Of a stretch of 64,000 nt of DNA, positions 16,630 through 25,440 are shown one piece after another. Positions within the stretch are counted from its first letter, which is position 1, and the number at the start of each line of letters is the position of its first letter. Below the pieces are notes generated by a model that had not been told where the DNA came from, did not search any database, and worked only from the letters and a program-made list of their open reading frames with translations. This DNA is from Stieleria maiorica (lineage in GTDB: Bacteria; Planctomycetota; Planctomycetia; Pirellulales; Pirellulaceae), in NCBI RefSeq assembly GCF_008035925.1, contig NZ_CP036264.1, forward strand, positions 1,771,409-1,835,408, written 5' to 3'. Made by a program: the position numbers and the translations under genes.

Positions 16630-17316
16630 TTAGTCTAGAAGGACGTCCAGTTCACCCTGCCGAAAAACAACGTTGCCGGAAATGTCAAACGAATTCCCCG
16701 CGGCGTCGATCACCCATTCGGTCAGCGGAATATCTGACTCCGCCCCGGCAAACAACGTTTGCACATCGGCAGACAGCGGCGCCGTGTAGCCATCTTCGTC
16801 GGGGGCCGTGGTCAATTCCAGATGCAGTGGCGTGGTCCCCGCGGTGAAAACGACGGTCGGCGGCGACGGCCCGAGGTCCCAGCGGTTCCAACGGCCGTTT
16901 TCGGATTCGGCGAGGAAATAAAACCTCAGCCGCTCCGGCAAACCCGTCACGATCTCGACGTGTGGCCGCAGCGGCACCGGCGATTGGTTGGCTGACGCAC
17001 CCTGCCGGCCGGTCAACCGCAGGCTGACAATGACGCCACCATGGGGTGCCGGCGCGTGCCGATGGGCGTGCCCATGAGGGTGCGAGTGCGCTCCCTTGAA
17101 TGTCCCCTGATGGTCGTGGTCATGGCGGTGTGGATCGCCGTGAAAGTGTTTGTGGTCATGACGCAAATCCGATCCGGTGTCGGTGATCACCATCGGATCA
17201 GGCGAAGGCGGCTGGCCACATCCGACCAAGCCGACTGTGGTGATCGCACAGAGGCTGGCCAAGATCGTGGTACGGGCGATGGTGATTCGCTCTATCGTGA
17301 CGGCGAGGCAGTGCAT
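16630..17316 (-). CDS. Histidine-rich lipoprotein
   Basis: 228 residues from ATG 17316; the frame extends to 17400 but only this start places a signal peptide (ITIARTTILASLCAITTVGL) directly before a lipobox LVGCG. After the lipid-anchored Cys comes a His-rich run (about residues 50-95; repeated HxH and HxHxH such as HDHKHFHGDPHRHDHDHQ and HSHPHGHAHRH), a likely binding site for Zn, Ni or Cu. The C-terminal 130 residues look beta-rich (LRLTGRQG, VFTAGTTPLHLEL) and match nothing I recognise. A metal buffer or sensor at the outer membrane is an inference. No metal transporter is adjacent. Confidence 0.75.
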   Translation of the reverse strand: MHCLAVTIERITIARTTILASLCAITTVGLVGCGQPPSPDPMVITDTGSDLRHDHKHFHGDPHRHDHDHQGTFKGAHSHPHGHAHRHAPAPHGGVIVSLRLTGRQGASANQSPVPLRPHVEIVTGLPERLRFYFLAESENGRWNRWDLGPSPPTVVFTAGTTPLHLELTTAPDEDGYTAPLSADVQTLFAGAESDIPLTEWVIDAAGNSFDISGNVVFRQGELDVLLD

Positions 17317-17646
17317 GGACGGATTGTACACCTGCGAGGAGGTCCGTGAATGAGTACGTTGCGGCCTATCGACCGACAGCGGGCACTTCCCTAGCATCAC
17401 AAGTTCGCTAGGCTACCCTCACCCCCCGGCCCTCTCCCCCAACAACCTGACTCGCTGGGGCTCGCCAGGTTGTTGGGGGAAAGGGGGGCCCGGAATTTGT
17501 TTATCTGGTGAAACTGCGGCTCCGATACGTGTCGCGTCTGGTAGTCGCTGCATCATTTCCATCAGGCCAATGCACGGGGAGGATGTAGAAGATGTTTAGA
17601 TACCAATGCTCTCCCTCCGTTTCGATCCCACTGTTTCGATCCCACC
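17317..17646. other. Divergent intergenic region with C/G-rich hairpin
   Basis: No gene seen. It holds a perfect 14-bp inverted repeat cccccaacaacctg (17436-17449) and caggttgttggggg (17466-17479) with a 16-nt loop, inside a ccggccctctccccc context. Similar C-rich hairpins lie at 25252-25283 and near 25345-25396, so this is another dispersed element. It lies upstream of the EamA transporter and the lipoprotein, which are divergent. Confidence 0.7.
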
Positions 17647-18546
17647 GTGCTTGACGATTCGATTCACCTGCTGTTGCCATTAGCCGCGAGCATTCTGTTT
17701 GCTTGCGGTCTAATTTTTTTGAAGCGTGCGACGTTGGAGGGGGCGAATCCATGGACGGTGTCACTGGTGGCCAATCTGTGGGCCGCGACGCTGTTCTCGG
17801 GGTTCTGGTTGCTTGAAAGCGATCCCGTCCAGCCGTGGTTGCTGTGGCAACCCGCGCTGGTGGCGGTGTTTTACATCAGTGGCCAGATGGGAACATTTTT
17901 CGCGATCACGCACGGTGACGTCTCGATCGCGGCCCCGCTGTTCGGCGTGAAGGTCCTGCTGGTGGCGATCCTGGCAACGGTCATTGGTGGTCAGAGTCTG
18001 CCGGCGGCGATTTGGTTGGCGGCGGTCTTGGCAACGGTCGGGATCGCATTGGTGCAGTGGACCGGGGCGGGGACGCACGGACGAATCGGGTACACCATCC
18101 TTAGCGCGATGGCCGCCAGCACGTCGTTTTCCATTTTTGACGTGTTGGTCCAGCGGTTCTGCTCGTCCCCGATCGCGGCGTGGTCCTCCGGGCGTTTCTT
18201 GCCGATCATGTTCTGGTTCGTCGCGGCCTACTCGACCGTCTTTTTGGTCGGATTCCAGCGGGATAAATTTGCGCTCCCCGCGGTCCGGCGGTCGCTGTTG
18301 ATCGGCGGATTGCTGATCGCGATGCAGGCGATTTGCATCGTGTTCACGCTGTCCGCCTTCGGCGATGCCCCGCGGGTGAACGTCGTTTATTCGATGCGGG
18401 GCATTTGGGGCGTGCTGTTGGCCTGGGCGACGGCGATCATTTGGGGCGGCAGCGAGGCCGATTTGTCGGGAAAAACGATGATTCTACGCCTCGCGGGAGC
18501 TCTTTTGATCACAATCTCGGTCGTGATCGCGATCCTGTTTGGTTAA
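17647..18546 (+). CDS. EamA/DMT-superfamily permease
   Basis: 299 residues, about ten hydrophobic segments in two five-helix halves, the layout of drug/metabolite transporters of the EamA type. Start is GTG 17647 (MLDDSIHLLLPLAASILFACG); there is no upstream ATG and the first helix begins at once. Hydrophobic spans include LIFLKRATLEG after helix 1, VAVFYISGQMGTFFAITHGD, and the C-terminal LRLAGALLITISVVIAILF. Inner membrane; substrate unknown. Between two intergenic gaps, so probably transcribed alone. Confidence 0.85.
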   Translation: MLDDSIHLLLPLAASILFACGLIFLKRATLEGANPWTVSLVANLWAATLFSGFWLLESDPVQPWLLWQPALVAVFYISGQMGTFFAITHGDVSIAAPLFGVKVLLVAILATVIGGQSLPAAIWLAAVLATVGIALVQWTGAGTHGRIGYTILSAMAASTSFSIFDVLVQRFCSSPIAAWSSGRFLPIMFWFVAAYSTVFLVGFQRDKFALPAVRRSLLIGGLLIAMQAICIVFTLSAFGDAPRVNVVYSMRGIWGVLLAWATAIIWGGSEADLSGKTMILRLAGALLITISVVIAILFG

Positions 18547-18652
18547 GGCTCGCAAATCACCGGTGATACATCTCATTGCGTTCCATCGGTTATCTTTTAC
18601 CCTTACGGTGCGAACCTCATTCACCCACCCCCCCTGCTAGAGAGCTCGACGC

Positions 18653-19696
18653 ATGAAAGCGATGCTGTTGACAGAATATAAACACCTGGAAGTCACCGAA
18701 GTCGACAACCCGACGATCGGCCCGAAAGACCTGTTGGTCCAAGTGAAGGCATGTGGCATTTGCGGCAGCGACATCCACGGGTACGACGGTAGCAGCGGGC
18801 GGCGGATCCCGCCGCTGGTGATGGGACACGAGGCGTCGGGGATCGTTGCGGAAATCGGTAGCGAAGTGACCGGGTTTGCCGTCGGTGATCACGTGACGTT
18901 CGATTCGACGGTGTCCTGTGGCGACTGTTTTCATTGCCGCCGAGGCGAGATCAACCTGTGCGACAATCGAACCGTCTTGGGCGTCTCCTGTGGCGAGTAC
19001 CGTCGGCACGGTGCGTTCGCCGAATTGGTCTCGGTGCCGCAACACATCTGTTACAAGTTGCCGGAGGAAATGCCGTTCGAACACGCCGCGTTGATCGAAG
19101 CGGTTTCGGTGGCCGTGCACGCGGCGAATCGCACACCGGTCAAGCTGGGTGACACCGCCGTCGTCGTCGGTAGCGGGATGATCGGTTTGCTGACCATCCA
19201 AGCGATCCGATTGGCCGGTTGTGCCAAAGTCATCGCGGTGGACCTGGACCAGGATCGGCTGGACGCCGCGCTTGCCTTGGGCGCTGATGTCGCCTTGAAG
19301 GCGGATCAGGTCGACGTCGCCGAAGAGGTCCGGAAACTGACCGGCGGTCGCGGAGCGGACGTGGCGTTGGAAGTCGTCGGGGCGACCGCGACGATCGACA
19401 CGGCGATCGCATGCCTTCGCAAAGGCGGCTCGATCACGCTGGTCGGCAACCTGGCACCCCGCGTCGAAGTTCCCCTGCAGGCGATTGTGACCCGAGAATT
19501 GAACGTTTTTGGCACCTGCGCGTCCTGCGGTGAGTACCCTGCGTGTATCGAATTGATGCGCAGCGGCGCGATCAAGGTCGAACCGTTGATCACGGCAACG
19601 GCGACGCTTGATGAAGGCCCCGAGTGGTTTTCACGTTTGTATGCCGGCGAGAAAGGTGCGATGAAGGTGGTCATCCAACCCGGCGTGTCGGCCTGA
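18653..19696 (+). CDS. Zinc-dependent medium-chain dehydrogenase (sorbitol/threonine dehydrogenase-like)
   Basis: 347 residues, standard MDR length. Catalytic zinc region CGICGSDIHGYDG and GHEASGIV; four structural-zinc cysteines in CGDCFHCRRGEINLC; Rossmann motif VVGSGMIGLL and acidic strand end VIAVDLDQDRLD, pointing to NAD. Closest in pattern to L-iditol/sorbitol or threonine dehydrogenases and galactitol-phosphate dehydrogenases; the polyol substrate is not determinable. The gene is followed by an exported aldose 1-epimerase 153 bp downstream on the same strand, consistent with sugar metabolism. Confidence 0.9.
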   Translation: MKAMLLTEYKHLEVTEVDNPTIGPKDLLVQVKACGICGSDIHGYDGSSGRRIPPLVMGHEASGIVAEIGSEVTGFAVGDHVTFDSTVSCGDCFHCRRGEINLCDNRTVLGVSCGEYRRHGAFAELVSVPQHICYKLPEEMPFEHAALIEAVSVAVHAANRTPVKLGDTAVVVGSGMIGLLTIQAIRLAGCAKVIAVDLDQDRLDAALALGADVALKADQVDVAEEVRKLTGGRGADVALEVVGATATIDTAIACLRKGGSITLVGNLAPRVEVPLQAIVTRELNVFGTCASCGEYPACIELMRSGAIKVEPLITATATLDEGPEWFSRLYAGEKGAMKVVIQPGVSA

Positions 19697-19849
19697 GATC
19701 TCCGCTCGGCACGCGTGATCGCCGCCGGTCGCTGCAATCAGCTGGGGTCGCCCCCGGCAATGTCTTCCTCAAACCGTGGTCACCCCTTCACCACGTTAAA
19801 CTCAATCCTTTCCCCCTTCTCATTACCTACCTTTTTCATCGCCTCCATC

Positions 19850-20980
19850 ATGAACCCCATCTCCGCGCTCTCCTGGCCGTGTCGTTGCGTTTGTCTCGCC
19901 CTGGCAATTGCCCCATTGTTTGCTTTCTCCGCCGAGGCGGTCGAGGTCGAAACGGCGGGCGACATTCAGATCTACACGATGAAAAACGACAGCGGTATGA
20001 CCGTGCGAATCACCAATTATGGCGCGATCATCATGTCGATCGTCGTCCCTGATCGCGACGGCAAGATGGCCGACGTCGCATTGGGCTACAACGACATCGC
20101 CAGTTACACCAACGCCGTCGACAAACCGTACTTTGGTGCCGTCGTGGGGCGTTACGGCAATCGGATCGCCAAGGGGAAATTCACCATCGACGACCAAGAG
20201 TACACCCTGGCGATCAACAACCCGCCGAACAGCTTGCACGGCGGGATCATCGGATTTGACAAAGTCATCTGGGACGGTAAGGTCGACAACGAAGCCAACG
20301 CAGTGACCCTGTCCTACTTGGCCAAAGACGGCGAAGAAGGGTACCCGGGCAATTTGAACTGCTCGGTGACCTATCGATTGACCGACGAGAACGCGATCGA
20401 GATTGATTACTTGGCCACCACCGACAAGGCGACGCCGATCAACCTGACCCAACACACCTACTTTAATCTCAAAGGTGAAGGGGAAGGCACGATCTTGGGC
20501 CACGAGTTGATGATCAACGCCAGACGTTACACGCCCGTTGATGAAACGTTGATTCCGACCGGTACGACGCCGGCCGTCCAGGGAACTCCGTTTGATTTCA
20601 CGACCGCCAAACCGATCGGCCGCGATATCGCCGCGGATAACGAACAGCTGAAATTCGGCGGCGGCTATGACCACAACTGGGTCTTGGACAAGGGAGGCCA
20701 AACCGGCGAGATGACGTTGGCCGCCACGGTCTATGAGCCGACCAGCGGACGCGTGCTGGAAGTTTCAACCACCGAACCGGGAATCCAGTTCTACTGTGGC
20801 AACTTCCTGGACGGCCGGCTGACCGGAAAGTCGGGGAAGAAATATGTCCACCGCGGTGGGTTCTGTTTGGAAACTCAACACTATCCCGACAGCCCCAACC
20901 AACCCACGTTTCCGTCGACCATCCTGAAACCGGACGACGAGTACGAAACGAAAACCGTGTTTAAGTTTTCGACTCGGTAG
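19850..20980 (+). CDS. galM: Exported aldose 1-epimerase
   Basis: 376 residues from ATG 19850, chosen because it gives an immediate signal peptide (LALAIAPLFAFSAEA); the frame opens earlier at 19715 without one. Galactose-mutarotase family (interconverts alpha and beta anomers of aldoses): ITNYGAIIMSIVVPDRDGK, the substrate-binding AVVGRYGNRIAKGKF, catalytic His region SLHGG, VTYRLTD, LTQHTYFNLKG with the second catalytic His, and a late catalytic-type Glu in CLETQHYPDSPNQ. The leader implies a periplasmic enzyme acting on sugars released outside the cell. Confidence 0.92.
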   Translation: MNPISALSWPCRCVCLALAIAPLFAFSAEAVEVETAGDIQIYTMKNDSGMTVRITNYGAIIMSIVVPDRDGKMADVALGYNDIASYTNAVDKPYFGAVVGRYGNRIAKGKFTIDDQEYTLAINNPPNSLHGGIIGFDKVIWDGKVDNEANAVTLSYLAKDGEEGYPGNLNCSVTYRLTDENAIEIDYLATTDKATPINLTQHTYFNLKGEGEGTILGHELMINARRYTPVDETLIPTGTTPAVQGTPFDFTTAKPIGRDIAADNEQLKFGGGYDHNWVLDKGGQTGEMTLAATVYEPTSGRVLEVSTTEPGIQFYCGNFLDGRLTGKSGKKYVHRGGFCLETQHYPDSPNQPTFPSTILKPDDEYETKTVFKFSTR

Positions 20981-21037
20981 CGATCAAGTCTTTCACGCCT
21001 TGCGTGGCGTTCGCCGAGGTCGCATGCACTGCATGCC

Positions 21038-21322
21038 CTAAGGCGATAACCAAGGTGTGACTTGATTCTTCATCTGGTTCCGCACCGGCAGTGACAAGGG
21101 ATTCTGATAGTCCGGGGGGCGGATGGATTTATCGTCCGGGCCGATGTCGGCCTGGGGGAACGGGTCATGCACGACGGCGTTGGCTTGCTGGTAATTCATC
21201 GGCCCTGGCGGTGCGATCCAGCCCCGCTCGACCAGACTTTGGCACCCGGTAATGCCGGTCACCGCCATCGCGACCAAGGCCGTCCGCGCGAAAGAGCGGC
21301 GTCGATGGGATTGCACGTCCAT
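21038..21322 (-). CDS. Small lipoprotein, unknown function
   Basis: 94 residues from ATG 21322 (MDVQSHRRRSFARTALVAMA), giving a short signal peptide and lipobox ITGC with Cys 27. The mature part is rich in Pro/Gln/Asn (MNYQQANAVVHDPFPQ, PDYQNPLSLPV) and has no recognised domain. The frame is open upstream to 21442, but that part is the inside of a dispersed repeat (21366-21431). Convergent with the aldose epimerase gene. Confidence 0.65.
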   Translation of the reverse strand: MDVQSHRRRSFARTALVAMAVTGITGCQSLVERGWIAPPGPMNYQQANAVVHDPFPQADIGPDDKSIRPPDYQNPLSLPVRNQMKNQVTPWLSP

Positions 21323-21365
21323 GTTTCGATCTCGTTGTGTCGATTTAGGGCGACCGGTTCTTCGA

Positions 21366-21431
21366 GTACGATGGCCCTTCCGGGCCGTCGTCCGCAGGAC
21401 TCCTGACGACGACCTCGAAAGGACGTCGTAC
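21366..21431. repeat. Dispersed 66-68-bp inverted-repeat element, copy 1
   Basis: Begins gtacgatggcccttccgggc and ends aaaggacgtcgtac; the ends form an imperfect terminal inverted repeat (9 of 11) with an inner palindrome ggcccttccgggcc. A second copy lies at 39856-39923 with only a few changes. Size and termini resemble a REP/MITE-like unit. No coding content. It sits 5' of the small lipoprotein gene. Confidence 0.85.
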
Positions 21432-21535
21432 AGACGGAGCATTCGTATGAGTCGCGTTTCGCTTGGTTCCTAAGCTGGACGATTCCAACAATCGCGCCAG
21501 CCTACACGTTCCTGCCGCCCCGGCGGTAGAGGAAT

Positions 21536-23143
21536 TCATTTGGCGCGGCGACGGTAATGCTGGCTAATCGCGAGAATTGACAACAGGTACATCGTCCCGA
21601 ACAGCAGCGGGGCAATCTGCGGCCACCAGACCATCAGCGGGGCGACCAGGAAAAACGCGATGCCGGCCAGCGCCGAACCGCCCCAGATGTGACCGGCCAT
21701 GGCCACAAAAGCGAATCCGCTGAGCGCCGAGGCGAGCGGAAACAGCGCGGAATCATTGATGCCGCCAAGGAACAGCAAAATATTGACGACCGCCAGGGCG
21801 CTGAGATAGCCCAGCCAAATCGACCACACCGGTCGTTCGGCGATGCTGCGCGGGGACAACGATCCGTCCCGGGCGCGATAAATCGTCCCGAAGATCAAGG
21901 CAAACATCGTCAGCCGCGGAATCCAATAGGCGATCGAATGCGGAAACTGCATCCGCAGCAAGACAAAGATCAACACGTGGGTGACGAAAATGATCACGCC
22001 CAGCAGCAGAAGCGTCCCGTGCCAGCGGAGGAAATGATCTTGGTGCTGGTCGCGACCGATTTCGCGGGCCACGCGTTCGATCAATCCACTGCCGGCCGCC
22101 TTGATCGTGTCGCCGGCGAGGTAGCGGTCCAGATCGTCGGCCAATTCGTCGGCGGATTGGTAGCGACATTCCGGCTCATAGCGAATCGCCTTCAGGCAGA
22201 CGTTTTCCAGGTCGCGAGAGAGTTGCGGCCGGTAGCTTCGCGGCAGACTGGGCTCGTCTTGCAACACGCTGCGGATCACTTCGGCGGGATTGGAGCCCTC
22301 GTGTGGCGGCACGCCGGTGATGAGTGCGTAAAGGATCGCGCCGAGTGAATAGATGTCGGACGCCACACCCGATCCCGCGCGGCCGGCCGCCTGTTCGGGA
22401 CTCATGTAGTTGGGCGTCCCCAGGACTTGGCCGGTCCGCGTCAACATCGTCCCCTTTTGGCTCCATTTGGCCAGTCCGAAATCGGCCACCAACGGACGTC
22501 CGTCCTGGTTGATCAGAATGTTGTCCGGTTTCAGGTCGCGATGCACGATGCCGGCTCGGTGGGCGTAACCGACTGCCCGTGCGATGTCACGGACCATCTC
22601 GGCGGCCCGGGTGTCGCCCAGCGATTGGTCGTCGACGTATCGTTGCAGCGTCGGCCCGTCGACCAGGGTCATCGAAAAGTATTCGTGGCCGTTCCAGGTC
22701 CCGATTTCATGGATGGAGATGATGCCAGGGTGATCCAATTGGGCCGCCGACTCGGCTTCCATGCGGAACCGTTTGCGTTCTTCTTCGCTGGCCAGAACCC
22801 CGCTGCTGATCAACTTGACCGCGACGCAGCGATCGAGCCCCGTCTGTCGGGCGCGGTAGACGACACCCATGCCGCCCCGCGCGATCTCGGATTCAATCCG
22901 ATAGGATCCGATTTCCTGGCCGCATAATGAGACGATTTGCGGCGCCGGACCTTCTCCCATCCAGTGGTGATTGCGAAAGAAACTGCACAATTCGTCGGCG
23001 TGATGCGGATAACGCGCCAGATAGTCTGCCGGATCGGGGGACTCGCCGGATTCGAGGCGCTGCAGGTACTCTGCCAGAATCTCGTCCAAGCCGTCGTCGC
23101 CTTCGACCGGGGGTTCGTTCGAATTGATTTTGTCCGTGGCCAT
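21536..23143 (-). CDS. Membrane-anchored Ser/Thr protein kinase (Hanks type)
   Basis: 535 residues from ATG 23143. Residues 18-65 are an acidic planctomycete-style leader (DEILAEYLQRLESGESPDP, then YLARYPHHADEL). Residues about 81-345 are a complete kinase: glycine loop ARGGMGVVY, VAVK Lys110, HRDLKPDN with D203, DFG with D221, activation segment GTPNYMSPEQ and DIYSLG. All catalytic residues are intact, unlike the kinase-like gene at the window start. The C-terminal 150 residues hold about five hydrophobic helices with a short outside, so no sensor domain is evident. Substrates unknown. A stop-to-start gap of about 150 bp separates it from the cupredoxin-cytochrome gene upstream. Confidence 0.93.
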   Translation of the reverse strand: MATDKINSNEPPVEGDDGLDEILAEYLQRLESGESPDPADYLARYPHHADELCSFFRNHHWMGEGPAPQIVSLCGQEIGSYRIESEIARGGMGVVYRARQTGLDRCVAVKLISSGVLASEEERKRFRMEAESAAQLDHPGIISIHEIGTWNGHEYFSMTLVDGPTLQRYVDDQSLGDTRAAEMVRDIARAVGYAHRAGIVHRDLKPDNILINQDGRPLVADFGLAKWSQKGTMLTRTGQVLGTPNYMSPEQAAGRAGSGVASDIYSLGAILYALITGVPPHEGSNPAEVIRSVLQDEPSLPRSYRPQLSRDLENVCLKAIRYEPECRYQSADELADDLDRYLAGDTIKAAGSGLIERVAREIGRDQHQDHFLRWHGTLLLLGVIIFVTHVLIFVLLRMQFPHSIAYWIPRLTMFALIFGTIYRARDGSLSPRSIAERPVWSIWLGYLSALAVVNILLFLGGINDSALFPLASALSGFAFVAMAGHIWGGSALAGIAFFLVAPLMVWWPQIAPLLFGTMYLLSILAISQHYRRRAK

Positions 23144-23290
23144 TGGACAACTATAACCGATGACCGCGACGCCGAGGTCTGGTTTTAACGTAGCGGAACT
23201 CGCCAAGAGTTTCGCTCACCGTCGGCGAAGCCGCGGGGCACCGAAAGCCTCCGCGGCTTCCGCTACCGGTAGTCGTCATCCAACGGCAAT

Positions 23291-25189
23291 CTACTTCGCA
23301 GCGGACTGGGCGACGGATTGGAGGTACGCCATCAGGTCCAGCACTTCTTCCTTGGTGTACTGGTCCATCAACGCCTTGGGCATCATCGATGTTGCACTGC
23401 GTTTGATGACTTCGATGTCGTCTTGCAGAATGATCACCGGCTCCTTCGCTTCGGGGTTGGTCAGCAGTGCGACGGTGTCGTCGTTTTCATCGACGACGAT
23501 TCCCGACATCGTTTTTCCATCCGTGGTCAGGATGACCTGCATCGCGTACTTGCTGTCGATCTTGTGCGACGGGACCAGAATCTCGCGGAGGATCCCCACG
23601 TGGTCGGACTTCCATTTGGTGTACGTGTCGGTCAAATCGGGGCCGACCGCACCGCCGACGTTGTTGATCTTGTGGCACCCCACACAGGAGGCTTCGTTGA
23701 AGACTTTCTCCCCGACCGAGGGTGTCCGGCCGCGAAGATCGTCATCAAAGTCGCCCGCGAAATCTTCCAGCGTCCACGCTTGGACGAACGATCGGGTGTT
23801 GCCGAGCGGATCGGCCGGCTGGACCGGATTCTGGTTCCACGCATCCAGGTCTTCGACGACCACCATCACCCCGTACATCCGATACCAGTGCTGGGGAAAC
23901 GTGCACACATAGGGGTACTCGCCCGGCGTCGACGGGGCCGTCAACGTGATGCGTGTCGACTTGTCCGGCGCGACCATCTCGCTCGCCGCGATCACGTTGG
24001 GCGAATCGGGGACATAGGGCAGTCCACCGGTCCCTTCCGGTCCGGCGGCCAGACCGGCCATGGCGACACCCTTGAGCGCGCCGGGTTGGGTGAGCACCAG
24101 GTTGTGCGGCATCAGATCGTGATTCTCAAGCAGAATCTGGACCGGCCGGCCGGCTTCGACAGCAAAATACGGCACGTCGTAACGCATCTCTTCTTCCACG
24201 GTCCCGATCTTGACCACTCGCACGGTGACTTCGCGAAGCCGACTCCGCAACGCCCGAGCATCTTTGGCCGGGATTTTCGTCATCAAGCGATCGACCAGTT
24301 GCATGGCATCGATGAACGCATCGGTCGTCCGCTGGGCCGCCGGCGTCGCTTCGGCAAACGCGACCAAGGTCTTTGCCGCGTCCAACGAACTTTCGCTTTG
24401 GAAAACTTCTGCCGGCAATCGCATCAGCCCGCGGCAGACGGCGATCCGCATTTCGGGATCGTTGACCAATGTGACCAATCGCTGGTAGGTGTCAGATTGG
24501 TCTGACGGAATCCGCGACAGGGCGTCGATCGCGACGAGTTTGATTTCCGCTGACGCAGGGGATTCGAAGGCGGCAATCGCAACGTCACGCTGAGCGACCT
24601 TCAGCTTTTTGCCCGGCAGTCGTCGGATCGCGTCGAGCAGCGCGATGGTGGCGTCCGAATCGGAATCGGCGATCGACTGAGCGGCAGCGGCGTCGCCGGC
24701 GGCGATCAATCCCGCCATCGCGATCGAACGCAGCGTGCCGTCATCTTCATCGCTGGCGATCTCGGAGAGTTGAGGCTTGAGTGCGGTCAATTCGGCCGTG
24801 GGACGCTCCAGCATCAATCCGGTCAACAGATCGACCAACCGTTTCGCGTCCGGGCTGTCCAGCTTTGAATCGGTGATGGTCGCAAGCATTTCCGCCGCCA
24901 CCGAGCTGTCTTTCAATTCGGCGAGCGCCTGGAGTGCTTCTTCGCGAATCCCGGCTGCCATCGCGGGACGTCCGACGATGGCTTCGTAGACCGGAATGTA
25001 CTTCGCGTCATCGGTCGACCGGGGGACGAGCAACAACCGTTCGTCATCCAGACGTCCCAATTGATAGGCGACGATCCGCGGCGATTTGTCCAGAAAGATT
25101 GTCGGCGGTGTGGGCCCCTGTGCGGGGCACGGTGCGATGAAGGCGGTCTCAAGTAGGGCGACGGCGAACAGAAATAAAAGCAAACGCAT
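23291..25189 (-). CDS. HEAT-like, cupredoxin and CxxCH cytochrome fusion
   Basis: 632 residues with signal peptide (LLLFLFAVALLETAFIAPCPA). Order: alpha-helical HEAT-like repeats about 60-310; type I copper (cupredoxin) domain about 335-450 with ligand-like His in LMPHNLVL and the C/H/M cluster of YPYVCTFPQHWYRMYG (about 424-440); cytochrome c domain with CVGCH (about 503-507) and a late Met in SATSMMPKAL as possible sixth ligand. Copper and haem in one chain imply periplasmic electron transfer. The adjacent upstream SGNH-propeller gene lacks a cytochrome, so I infer this is its electron acceptor; the single-chain protein at 43751 joins the same parts. Confidence 0.9.
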   Translation of the reverse strand: MRLLLFLFAVALLETAFIAPCPAQGPTPPTIFLDKSPRIVAYQLGRLDDERLLLVPRSTDDAKYIPVYEAIVGRPAMAAGIREEALQALAELKDSSVAAEMLATITDSKLDSPDAKRLVDLLTGLMLERPTAELTALKPQLSEIASDEDDGTLRSIAMAGLIAAGDAAAAQSIADSDSDATIALLDAIRRLPGKKLKVAQRDVAIAAFESPASAEIKLVAIDALSRIPSDQSDTYQRLVTLVNDPEMRIAVCRGLMRLPAEVFQSESSLDAAKTLVAFAEATPAAQRTTDAFIDAMQLVDRLMTKIPAKDARALRSRLREVTVRVVKIGTVEEEMRYDVPYFAVEAGRPVQILLENHDLMPHNLVLTQPGALKGVAMAGLAAGPEGTGGLPYVPDSPNVIAASEMVAPDKSTRITLTAPSTPGEYPYVCTFPQHWYRMYGVMVVVEDLDAWNQNPVQPADPLGNTRSFVQAWTLEDFAGDFDDDLRGRTPSVGEKVFNEASCVGCHKINNVGGAVGPDLTDTYTKWKSDHVGILREILVPSHKIDSKYAMQVILTTDGKTMSGIVVDENDDTVALLTNPEAKEPVIILQDDIEVIKRSATSMMPKALMDQYTKEEVLDLMAYLQSVAQSAAK

Positions 25190-25440
25190 GGTTTGAATGG
25201 CAGGGTCGAGGTGATAGGAGGTGGTGTTGTTTTCGCGTCTTTATTCTGGCTCCCTTCTCCCCCGGGTTTGTGGGGGAGAAGGGCTGGGGATGACGGGCAC
25301 AGTCTGCAGAATTGCGGAAGAATTTCGCTCCAGCGCACGCGTTGATTTCCCCTTCCCCCCGGCCTCTCTCCCCGAAGTGGGGCGAGGGGAGCTCGAGTAG
25401 AAGAACGTGCGTCTGTCATCGGTTGCAGCAGGCCCAGTTC
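25190..25440. other. Intergenic spacer with C-rich hairpins
   Basis: Contains a perfect 12-bp inverted repeat cccttctccccc (25252-25263) and gggggagaaggg (25272-25283), and a second related C/G-rich stretch (about 25350-25392, ccggcctctctccccgaagt). The first could act as an attenuator or 3' hairpin for the SGNH-propeller transcript before the cupredoxin gene. Same family style as 17436-17479. Confidence 0.6.
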
